Below are positions 33,209 through 40,789 of a DNA stretch of 64,000 bases, piece after piece. The stretch's first letter is position 1, and every line of letters begins with the position of its first letter. Below the pieces are notes generated by a model. It was not told where the DNA came from. It did no database searches and saw only the letters and a program-made list of their open reading frames with translations. This DNA comes from a virus, in IMG/VR virus record IMGVR_UViG_3300020203_000009, positions 60,070 to 124,069 of that record; one strand, 5' to 3'. The position numbers and the translations under genes were made by a program.

Positions 33209-36200
33209 ATGAGCTATAAAAAAACCTTTAAAAAACTTAAGAAAAAAGAAAGCGACCTAAATAAAGGCTCTCTGCAAAGAAAGATGCCCTTTGACCCTAA
33301 AACAGACGTATCTTTAGAAGATCACGTTAAAACAGAGGGGTGGCAGTGGGGTGGGAAAGACGTTAATCTAGAGAAGTATACATACCCTAGAGAAAACACT
33401 CCTCGTATAGATGGCTCAGCACGTAAGCGTGCTATGCGTAGTCTTCACGGCAAGACAGAAGTTAGGAAACACCCCAAAACAGGCGAAAGAATGTTTCTAC
33501 TGCATCGCGGACATCATAGCGATGAAAAAACAGGAAGTAGTGAAAAAAGCTCTTGGACTCCTAACCGTGTTGTAGCTGAAGATTTTGCCAATCAATATCG
33601 CGATTTAAAAGGAGAAGAAGAAATAATAGAAGGAACCGTCTCTTCTGCCTGGATACCAGAAGGTCAAATTCACCACATTCCTAAACAATTCGGGGCTTCT
33701 ACTGATATAAACAGCGTGAATCTTTACGCAAGTCAAGATAATACCCCTGAACAGTATAAAAAGATATTAAACAGTGCTTCAAATATTAAAAAGCAAGGTT
33801 CTTCCAATTATAAAAGAGAGCATGAGGTTATTGTAAATCCTCATTCATTGATGCACGCAAAAGCAGGAGAATCTAAAACCTCCTTGGTTGATTCTAGGAT
33901 AAATGAGAGGCAGCGTATTTCTGAAAATTCACATGAAGAAGGAAGTAAAAGAGCTAACCTTAAGAATTTTAATAAGCAACCGCTTCGACCTGTTGAAAAG
34001 TCAGAGATAATTGACTTAATTAAAACACCTATCATTGCAGACCAAGATGAAGGGTTTGAGACAAATGTACTCTCTAGCGCACTATCAGACGTAGAAGTAA
34101 ATGGCAAAAATCCCTCTAACGTAAAAACATACAAGCTTAAAAAAGACGGTAAATACTATCACAGAATCTCAAGAGGAAGTCAGACCTACCATGTGATCTC
34201 CCTACACCCAGACCCTAAGAAGGAATACATATCGGTATTAGATGGTCACATAGTCGATCACCCAGAACATGGGGAGGTTTATACCGCAGCATATACAGGA
34301 ACACATAAGGATCATCAATCTCAAGGGCTTGGATCTAGATTAAAAAAACTAGCAGCATATCATCATGGTAAAATCATAAGCGACGGCGCAATAAGTGGCT
34401 CAGAAGACGGAAGCTGGAAAAAGGTTTCCAAAGATCCCAACTTTAAAGTTTCTATCGCTCAAACGGCTGATCAGAACTCTCTAGAGGCAGAGTCTAAAGA
34501 AGAGTCAGACATGTTCAATAAAAGACACGTTATAGAACATAAGTCAGCCGGTGGTAAAATAGCGGCCTCTGAAGCTATGAGTAATGACCTAAATAAAGGT
34601 TCTCTGCAAAGAAAGATGCCCTTTGATCCACGAAGTGTTCCAGAAAAAGAAAGAAACTCCGTAGAAACCTGGACACAGACAAGAGATGGTAGGGATGAAA
34701 TCCCAGAGATTTCCGATAAAAATGCCCTAAAAAGGGGTATACATAAGCTTCACGGCAAGACAGAAGTTAGGAAACACCCCAAAACAGGCGAAAGAATGTT
34801 TCTAATGCATCGAGGTGTTGAAGCCTTTGAGCACGACGATGTTAAAGAAAAAGGTGCTCATGATGCAAATTCATCCTGGAGCCCTAGCTACGACATAGCA
34901 CATGGTTTTGCTAAGCAACACACCAGTGCTAACCATGATCGATCCAGAAAACCAGAGGTTTTATCCGCATGGATATCTGAAAATCAAATTCACCACATCC
35001 CAAGCAGTATCGGAGAGAAAAAGTCTGATTCTAGCATAAAAAATTCAAAGTTTAAGGGAGAACACGAGGTTATCGTAAAACCTCACGGGTTGACCTTCTC
35101 CAGTCCTATAAAGAGAAATATGTCAAATGAAGTTGAAGACGTTAGTCTAGACGGCAGAATTAACGAAAGAACACCCAATACTTTTGTTGAATCTAAGAAA
35201 AATAAACTAGCAGCAAGTGAAAAAGAGACGAACGATCTAGCTAAAATGTCTCAACCTACTATAACATTCCCTAAGCTAGGAACAAACTCTAGACCCGACT
35301 CAGAAGTGCAAGTAGTTGAAACCCCTAGACAAAAGAAAATATTTGCAAGAAAATCGGTAATTTCTTATTTTAACGATAAGGGAGGAGGCGCTAAACCTAC
35401 ACCTACATCTACAATCGACAGGGAATCTAAAAGAATCGAGAATAGTCTTGGCAAAAGGTACCTGGGTGTTAGTGTAGGATCTAAGACGGCTGCCGTGGGT
35501 GGCAAGGCAATGTCTGCTTTTGAAAAGCCGAGTGGGGATAATTTAGATAAACTAAAAGACCATATGGAAAAAAGAAACAAAGTAGTCAGAGACTATAACG
35601 ATTCCTATTTGGGCTGGAAAGAAAAAGAAAAAGAGCTAGCATCTCAAGCCGGTACATCGGACGGTCACGCTGCCTGGTTAAAGCATAGAACATCCAAGCC
35701 TGATAGACCTAAGTTACCTAGAAAACCCTCAGCTAAAAAGCTGGATAATTCTGAAATCTCTCCTAAAGAACTGGAGTATAGAGGTAAAAGAATAGAGGCA
35801 ACTAAACAGCATGAAGGGTTACACAACACCCTACACACCATCAAGAAGAAATACGGTAAAGATGCGTTTGCTACCGTAATATCTAAAATGGTTTCAAAAT
35901 TGCCAGAAAATACGTTGGAGGCACTGAACTCTCACATCAAAGATAAAGGCTATAAGAGCGGCGATTACGAAGAAGTTTTAACTCACGCTAGGGATATATT
36001 GACTGATCCTAAAACTAGAGATCAATTTAAGTTAAAGAATAAAGATGCTGACAGTCATATAAAAAACATAAAACAAGCCCATAAGAACATGTATCAATAT
36101 GCTAAAAACCTAACGCCTAAGGATATCGGGCATTCTGAGCAGTCTAACGAAGACTTAAAGATAGCTGCAAAAACAGACATGAATAAGGGCGAAATCGGCA

Positions 36201-36688
36201 ACGCCGTTAAGGGCACTGTAATCGCACTAGGTCTTGCTTCTGGCATGGACCAAGTACTTGACAGAAATCAGTATAAAGCGCCAGTTAGACAGTCTGCCTC
36301 CGTAGTTTCTGAAAAAACAGAGCCGGAAAAGGCTTATGACAGTGCTAAGGTAGATGCAAACGAAATTATCAGCCGAAACGACAAAAAATGGTTTTTAGGT
36401 AAATTCGGTAAAGAACTAAGCACAGTCGTATATAAGCAGTCTATTAAATCAGACCCAGAATTGAATCAGAAATACGGGTACACAAACAATCTAAGTCCTA
36501 GTGCGTTTAAGGAACTTATAAATCATAACCCAGAAATCAGACAAGATGTATCTGGAAAACACTATGAGGGGCTTCACCAACAGTTCGGTGGGGATCATGA
36601 AAAAATACTAGGTGCCTGGAGAAACGGCGTAAAGGCTACAAGGGTTAAGTTTAGCAACACCCAACCTATTGATATTAAAGAAAAATAG
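33209..36688 (+). CDS. Giant multidomain protein: two ART-like domains, GNAT-like motif, HExxH motif
   Basis: In 1159 residues I see two related modules that each begin with KGSLQRKMPFDP (about residues 20 and 464). Each then has an R-S-E ADP-ribosyltransferase pattern: HRG (Arg100; Arg535), SSW(T/S) with a following A..FA (Ser114-Trp116; Ser555-Trp557) and EHE (204-206; 618-620). Between them is an acetyltransferase-like loop HQSQGLGSRL (369-378). After them come an HEGLH motif (868-872) with EE at 921-922, as in zincin proteases, and a highly charged C terminus. No signal peptide or membrane segment. In a late operon this looks like a virion-carried polyvalent effector, comparable in idea to T4 Alt. 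The domain calls are mine. Confidence 0.6.
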   Translation: MSYKKTFKKLKKKESDLNKGSLQRKMPFDPKTDVSLEDHVKTEGWQWGGKDVNLEKYTYPRENTPRIDGSARKRAMRSLHGKTEVRKHPKTGERMFLLHRGHHSDEKTGSSEKSSWTPNRVVAEDFANQYRDLKGEEEIIEGTVSSAWIPEGQIHHIPKQFGASTDINSVNLYASQDNTPEQYKKILNSASNIKKQGSSNYKREHEVIVNPHSLMHAKAGESKTSLVDSRINERQRISENSHEEGSKRANLKNFNKQPLRPVEKSEIIDLIKTPIIADQDEGFETNVLSSALSDVEVNGKNPSNVKTYKLKKDGKYYHRISRGSQTYHVISLHPDPKKEYISVLDGHIVDHPEHGEVYTAAYTGTHKDHQSQGLGSRLKKLAAYHHGKIISDGAISGSEDGSWKKVSKDPNFKVSIAQTADQNSLEAESKEESDMFNKRHVIEHKSAGGKIAASEAMSNDLNKGSLQRKMPFDPRSVPEKERNSVETWTQTRDGRDEIPEISDKNALKRGIHKLHGKTEVRKHPKTGERMFLMHRGVEAFEHDDVKEKGAHDANSSWSPSYDIAHGFAKQHTSANHDRSRKPEVLSAWISENQIHHIPSSIGEKKSDSSIKNSKFKGEHEVIVKPHGLTFSSPIKRNMSNEVEDVSLDGRINERTPNTFVESKKNKLAASEKETNDLAKMSQPTITFPKLGTNSRPDSEVQVVETPRQKKIFARKSVISYFNDKGGGAKPTPTSTIDRESKRIENSLGKRYLGVSVGSKTAAVGGKAMSAFEKPSGDNLDKLKDHMEKRNKVVRDYNDSYLGWKEKEKELASQAGTSDGHAAWLKHRTSKPDRPKLPRKPSAKKLDNSEISPKELEYRGKRIEATKQHEGLHNTLHTIKKKYGKDAFATVISKMVSKLPENTLEALNSHIKDKGYKSGDYEEVLTHARDILTDPKTRDQFKLKNKDADSHIKNIKQAHKNMYQYAKNLTPKDIGHSEQSNEDLKIAAKTDMNKGEIGNAVKGTVIALGLASGMDQVLDRNQYKAPVRQSASVVSEKTEPEKAYDSAKVDANEIISRNDKKWFLGKFGKELSTVVYKQSIKSDPELNQKYGYTNNLSPSAFKELINHNPEIRQDVSGKHYEGLHQQFGGDHEKILGAWRNGVKATRVKFSNTQPIDIKEK
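33443..33499 (+). repeat. 57-bp exact internal repeat, copy 1
   Basis: Identical to 34748..34804. It encodes the segment just before the HRG motif of the first ART-like domain. A second shared block lies at 33254..33293 and 34586..34625 with one silent change. Confidence 0.9.
34748..34804 (+). repeat. 57-bp exact internal repeat, copy 2
   Basis: Second copy of the 57-bp block at 33443..33499, in front of the HRG motif of the second ART-like domain. Surrounding sequence is much more diverged. Confidence 0.9.
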
Positions 36689-36704
36689 ACATAACTCCCG
36701 TTCT

Positions 36705-36715
36705 GTGGTAATATA
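36705..36715 (+). promoter_or_regulatory. Extended -10 promoter (GTGGTAATATA)
   Basis: GTGGTAATATA on the plus strand, same class as on the minus strand. An ATG at 36720 is 5 bases after the -10; the ATG at 36732 has its own GGGAG site. Confidence 0.6.
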
Positions 36716-36731
36716 GAACATGGGAGATGTT

Positions 36732-37304
36732 ATGAAAACAGTTATTATTCTTATTGGCCTTATCCCTAACCTGTGTTGGTCAATAGACTGTAATGAGAAG
36801 CCTATCGTTTGTCAGATTATGAAAAATGGACAAACAGTGGGTGGTAAGTATACAATCAAAAAAGAAAAAGCAGAACAACTAGCTAAAATCATTAAGAAAG
36901 TTAGCAAAAAGCACAATATTCCTGCTAATCTGTTTGCTGCAATTCTAGCCCAAGAAAGCCTATACAACGTAGCCGCCAAGAATTGTCAAAAAGGCTTTGT
37001 AACCCCATATAGGGCTCCTGCCGGTGTAAGCACAATCTCTAGCGATATAGAAGTAAGGGTTTGCAGTGATTTTGGAATCAGCCAGATTCACTATAAAACA
37101 GTAGAGCTTTATAAGTTTGACATAAATCGTCTCTTGTCAGATGTAGAATACTCAGTTGAGGCAGGAGCGATTGTTCTTAGCTGGTTTATTAAGACGTACA
37201 AACACGAAGAGGACGCCTTTACCCGTTATAATTGCGGACTTAAGGGTAACACAGATAGAAAAACCTGTCAGGAATATAAAAAGCTAGTAGAGCGTTTCAT
37301 GTGA
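36732..37304 (+). CDS. Exported lytic transglycosylase-like endolysin
   Basis: The N terminus MKTVIILIGLIPNLCWS is a signal peptide. The domain has the SLT features AAILAQES (catalytic Glu) near residue 72, CSDFGISQIHY (motif II, G-x-x-Q) near 115, and TRYNCG near 175 (motif III, compare AYNAG). It cuts glycan strands of peptidoglycan. Cys pairs suggest disulphides in the periplasm. An in-frame ATG at 36720 adds four residues and would be leaderless; I prefer 36732 because GGGAG precedes it. It has its own non-late promoter. Confidence 0.8.
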   Translation: MKTVIILIGLIPNLCWSIDCNEKPIVCQIMKNGQTVGGKYTIKKEKAEQLAKIIKKVSKKHNIPANLFAAILAQESLYNVAAKNCQKGFVTPYRAPAGVSTISSDIEVRVCSDFGISQIHYKTVELYKFDINRLLSDVEYSVEAGAIVLSWFIKTYKHEEDAFTRYNCGLKGNTDRKTCQEYKKLVERFM

Positions 37305-37309
37305 GGAAT

Positions 37310-37630
37310 ATGTCTAAAACAAAAAAAATGAATTGGGAAGAACTCACTCAGACCATTATAAACCTTGAAATTAAAAAATCTAACACAAAGCACCGCCTAA
37401 AAAAGAAAGACCTTAATAGTTTCAATAAGTTAATCGCATCCTGTGAAAAAAACAAAAAAAAATTAATGAAAGACAGTGAGGGAAGGGGCCGCCTTTTGAA
37501 CAACCTAAAATACGGTGTAGAGTACGCTGCAAGTTGGGTAGATAGCATTGATGATTCGGTAGAGCCTGAAGACGATATATTAAAAGAAATTTCAAGCTGG
37601 CTAGACAGTACAAGTGATTGGAATGACTAG
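37310..37630 (+). CDS. Hypothetical protein, 106 aa
   Basis: No family recognised. A Lys-rich N-terminal half (HRLKKKDLNSF) and an acidic C-terminal half with Trp (SIDDSVEPEDD, SSWLDSTSDW). The ATG at 37310 has GAGGAA upstream; an in-frame GTG at 37301 overlaps the transglycosylase stop. Probably co-transcribed with it. Confidence 0.5.
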   Translation: MSKTKKMNWEELTQTIINLEIKKSNTKHRLKKKDLNSFNKLIASCEKNKKKLMKDSEGRGRLLNNLKYGVEYAASWVDSIDDSVEPEDDILKEISSWLDSTSDWND

Positions 37631-37660
37631 ATAATCATTGCAAAAACACCTTTAAAATAG

Positions 37661-37668
37661 CAATCTTT
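37661..37668 (+). promoter_or_regulatory. Late-type promoter motif CAATCTTT
   Basis: CAATCTTT, five bases, then A; the predicted leader is ACGAGGTGTGT with a GAGG ribosome site before the ATG at 37685. Confidence 0.6.
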
Positions 37669-37684
37669 TAGCTACGAGGTGTGT

Positions 37685-38215
37685 ATGGTTATTCAAGAAA
37701 GTGAAATCAAAGAAATCAAAACAATAGGTACCCTAAACGGTCAAGACGTAAAGGTAATTATCACTAAGGGTGGTTTCTGTGCTGGATTGGGCCTTAAAAG
37801 ACCTAACTCACAGCCAGAGGCATTGGCTGCTGCAGCTCATCCAGGAATCGTAAAATATCAAATTGAAAAAGCTTATGGGAGCGCCTTTAAGGCTGCTCTT
37901 TGTAAGTCCGAGTCGCAACAGTCCTACGATGTTGAAGACAAAACACACACACTACCCGAAATGGTCAAGAAAGCTGGATTTGAACTTTATGTTTTGAGCA
38001 AATCCAATGAAGTAGACTTCATTATCAGCAAAAATGGAATAAGCATTGCTAAATATGAAACCTATCTAGCCGATAATCAACTGGTTATCAGTAAATACGA
38101 ATTTAAAGATTTCATATCTCCCAATCGTTTTGTTTCAGATGTACTAGGAAAAACCATTGCAGATAAGGCTAAACAGCTAGGTGCAACGAGCATTACCAAT
38201 GACCAATCTAGTTGA
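37685..38215 (+). CDS. Hypothetical protein, 176 aa
   Basis: No family recognised. The N-terminal third contains a Gly-rich strand (IITKGGFCAGLGLK) and AAAAHPGIVKYQIEKAYG; the rest alternates strands and helices. The ATG at 37685 follows GAGG from a predicted late leader. Its stop overlaps the start region of the next small gene. Confidence 0.5.
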   Translation: MVIQESEIKEIKTIGTLNGQDVKVIITKGGFCAGLGLKRPNSQPEALAAAAHPGIVKYQIEKAYGSAFKAALCKSESQQSYDVEDKTHTLPEMVKKAGFELYVLSKSNEVDFIISKNGISIAKYETYLADNQLVISKYEFKDFISPNRFVSDVLGKTIADKAKQLGATSITNDQSS

Positions 38216-38399
38216 GATTACAAAAATAATCAATAAAAAGAAAGAAGATGATTTCATAAGGAAATTAGATCTTCAAGCATCTTATGTTGCCCTTGAAATG
38301 TGTCTAAAAACTATTGAAATCAATAGCTTACCAGAGTTGAAAAGTATTAAAGAGTCAATTAAGAAAACCATGAAATTATTGGCTAGTAAGGAAAGATGA
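38199..38399 (+). CDS. Small helical hypothetical protein, 66 aa
   Basis: Nearly all helical and Lys/Glu/Ile-rich with Leu-repeats, so probably a coiled coil. It overlaps the upstream gene by 17 bases and the next gene by 4 (ATGA), which supports a real, coupled gene despite a weak ribosome site. No family recognised. Confidence 0.45.
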   Translation: MTNLVEITKIINKKKEDDFIRKLDLQASYVALEMCLKTIEINSLPELKSIKESIKKTMKLLASKER

Positions 38400-39313
38400 G
38401 TAACGTACCTGCCAAGGGCAATCAACTAATAACACTTCCCGTGTCTCCATTTGAATTGGAGCAGATTAGCTTTAACACCGAAAAGATGAATCAACTCATT
38501 ACGTCTCACGGTGTTACGTTTCAACACTATAGGGCTATCCCATCTCCAATTGGTCTAAAGGACCGTGGCGATTACAGACGCAGCGAAACCCTAGACACTA
38601 TATCAGAAAACGGCTTTATTTATAAAAAGTGTGGTATTTTCAATGGAGTGATGCTCTCCAACAACAAAAGCAAGCCAGATATTGAGGGTGGAACTTTCGA
38701 CGCTTCTCACGCTAGAGTTACCCTGCCCATGTACTACAGAGAGGACTCTCCAGAACACGCTAATGAGAGAATTCACCTAGCTCCAGGCGATAGACTCTTT
38801 TTCGCCGAAGTAGCCCAGGAAGAGCAGGACGTGGTTAACTATCAAAAGGTTAACTACAACTCATTTGGAGACGATTTCCTTCAGTTTCCAGCTACTTGCG
38901 TTGAATTTATAATAGACTCCCTAGGGCGTGAATATAAGTACGGATTTGATTTTACGACATCTAAGGACGGAAATATACGCTGGATTGACGGGGCTAAAAA
39001 TCCAGGGATAGATCCTGACACCGGCAAGGGCCGTGTTTATGGGATTAGATACAGATATGCCGCTTATTACTACATAACGTCAATTGTAAATGAAGTCAGG
39101 ATAGGGAAGACCACAGAGGGTGGAATAAGAAAAGACACACGTTTTCCATACCAGATTACTATTCAGAGGGAATACTGTTTCCATAATAGGGTTAACGGAG
39201 ACTCTGTAAGTTCCAGTAAAGAGACAAAAACAGAGAGAACTGTAGCCAAACCAGAAGAGAACATTGACCCTGTCAGGAACGTAATAAAAGTGAACGTAAG
39301 CAGTTTCGAATAA
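38396..39313 (+). CDS. Putative neck/tail structural protein, 305 aa
   Basis: No family recognised. The middle is beta-rich with many aromatic residues (YRYAAYYYITSIVNEVR) and sits between neck and tail genes, so a structural role is likely. The last 40 residues are polar and probably extended. Starts with ATGA overlap. Late-expressed by position. Confidence 0.5.
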   Translation: MSNVPAKGNQLITLPVSPFELEQISFNTEKMNQLITSHGVTFQHYRAIPSPIGLKDRGDYRRSETLDTISENGFIYKKCGIFNGVMLSNNKSKPDIEGGTFDASHARVTLPMYYREDSPEHANERIHLAPGDRLFFAEVAQEEQDVVNYQKVNYNSFGDDFLQFPATCVEFIIDSLGREYKYGFDFTTSKDGNIRWIDGAKNPGIDPDTGKGRVYGIRYRYAAYYYITSIVNEVRIGKTTEGGIRKDTRFPYQITIQREYCFHNRVNGDSVSSSKETKTERTVAKPEENIDPVRNVIKVNVSSFE

Positions 39314-39316
39314 ACG

Positions 39317-39324
39317 CAATCTTT
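39317..39324 (+). promoter_or_regulatory. Late-type promoter motif CAATCTTT
   Basis: CAATCTTT, five bases, then A; predicted leader AATTGGAGTATAT with GGAG before the ATG at 39343. Confidence 0.6.
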
Positions 39325-39342
39325 TAGTAAATTGGAGTATAT

Positions 39343-39822
39343 ATGAGCACTAAAGCCGCTAAAAATGTAATGATGAGGAACACTTCCTATAATTGGGTAT
39401 CGGACGATATCCAGAATCTTATTTTCAATCACGCAGTAGGTGCTCAAAAAAATATTTCAGTTGAACCTGTAATTAAGAGTACTTACACAGCTAGCGATAT
39501 CGTTCCATTCGGATCTTTGGTAAAACTGAACGCCGCCGCTACTTCCTATAACATGCTATGTCTTGGGCGCGCTTTTTCTGGCGCATCTTCTTATAGGATT
39601 GGAAACATAGTAACACAGGGTGGAAACATCTACATTGCCAACGTTGATATCCAAATCGGTCACGCTTTTACGGCTACCGAGTGGATTTTGGTTGCATCGG
39701 CGACTATTTCAGGAATTCCGGTTACTGGCGGCTCTACAGTTTGTGTTGGTAAATATCACAACGCAGTGAGTGAGGCAGGGTTTCTAGTTGAAGACGACAG
39801 CACCTTTGGACAGCGCAGATAA
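39343..39822 (+). CDS. Putative virion protein, 159 aa
   Basis: No family recognised. Beta-rich, low in charge, rich in Gly, Ser, Ala and Ile, as in small virion decoration or adaptor proteins. Strong GGAG site and late promoter. The stop overlaps the next start (TAATG). Confidence 0.5.
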   Translation: MSTKAAKNVMMRNTSYNWVSDDIQNLIFNHAVGAQKNISVEPVIKSTYTASDIVPFGSLVKLNAAATSYNMLCLGRAFSGASSYRIGNIVTQGGNIYIANVDIQIGHAFTATEWILVASATISGIPVTGGSTVCVGKYHNAVSEAGFLVEDDSTFGQRR

Positions 39823-40778
39823 TGAATAAAATTCTTTGCGTTGAAGTGGTCAAAAAACTACTTGGCGATGACTTTTTCACTGAGTTTAAAAAATCCGAAC
39901 TAGGAAGTTTGGGTATTTATAAAGAGTCCAGTAAGACTTCATTAGATCCAGAAGAGATTAAAATTGCACTACAGATTGTGCCTAAGACCATTCTAAGCTG
40001 GCTAATACACAATCTAAGGCCATTGCCAGAAAGAGGTATAGCGAAGCTAGTCCTTCCGTTTGTTAACGCCACATTGAGCCTTAACAAGATATCAAACGAT
40101 GTTTATAGCGGTGAAGTGATTAAAGACGGTATAATTTTAAATAAATTTAAATACAGGTCACTACCAGGTATCGGTTTAATTTTAATGAGTACCTTTGAGC
40201 TTTACGATATCCAAACCATCGAACCAGCTCCCAAAGAGCACTCTGCGTCTTTGCAGGATATGATTGACGAAAGGATTAAGCTAAACTCACTAATCCAAAG
40301 CGTTGTTGATAAAAAACTAAGTGAGAGAGATGCTATTCAGCAAATTATAAACGACCGTTTAAACGACCACTTCAGCCAGCAAGAACATTCTGAAGACGAA
40401 AAACAAGAAGACGGCGAAGAAGACGGCGAAGAAGACGGAGAAGAGCCAGAAGTAGACGACTTAGAGGTTGTCAGTGATTCTGGTGATGATATTATGAATT
40501 CAGACAAAAAAAGTAAACTAAAAACATTCCTTGAAGGGCGTGAAAAAAAACGTAAAGAAAAGGTTGATTTAGGTAAGTCTATTGACTGTATTGATTGTGG
40601 CACTAAGTTGTATAAGGGGTTGCAATCAATAAACCTGTGTATCTGTTATGGTGATTTCTTTAATAAAAACATCAAAATCAAGAAAACAGAAGACGGGTCT
40701 ATAAAGCTAAAGTTTCCAAAGGATTTTAGTAACGATAATGTAGACATGTTGCTAAACACTATAAAAAATAATAAGTAA
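39822..40778 (+). CDS. Acidic protein with C-terminal zinc ribbon, 318 aa
   Basis: Residues 1-180 are mixed alpha/beta. An acidic repeat (three EDGE-type units) spans about 190-215. The C-terminal 70 residues carry CIDCG and CICYG about 17 residues apart, a zinc-ribbon pattern. No family recognised. Position in the tail-completion block suggests virion assembly, and the acidic middle resembles that of the next two acidic genes. Confidence 0.5.
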   Translation: MNKILCVEVVKKLLGDDFFTEFKKSELGSLGIYKESSKTSLDPEEIKIALQIVPKTILSWLIHNLRPLPERGIAKLVLPFVNATLSLNKISNDVYSGEVIKDGIILNKFKYRSLPGIGLILMSTFELYDIQTIEPAPKEHSASLQDMIDERIKLNSLIQSVVDKKLSERDAIQQIINDRLNDHFSQQEHSEDEKQEDGEEDGEEDGEEPEVDDLEVVSDSGDDIMNSDKKSKLKTFLEGREKKRKEKVDLGKSIDCIDCGTKLYKGLQSINLCICYGDFFNKNIKIKKTEDGSIKLKFPKDFSNDNVDMLLNTIKNNK

Positions 40779-40789
40779 CTGGAGTATAT

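Noticed and set aside
36480-36640. Lytic transglycosylase-like end of the 1159-residue protein (FGGDHEKILGAWRNG)
   Set aside because: Only the last motif resembles an SLT AYNAG motif. The catalytic Glu motif and motif II are missing, so I do not claim the domain.
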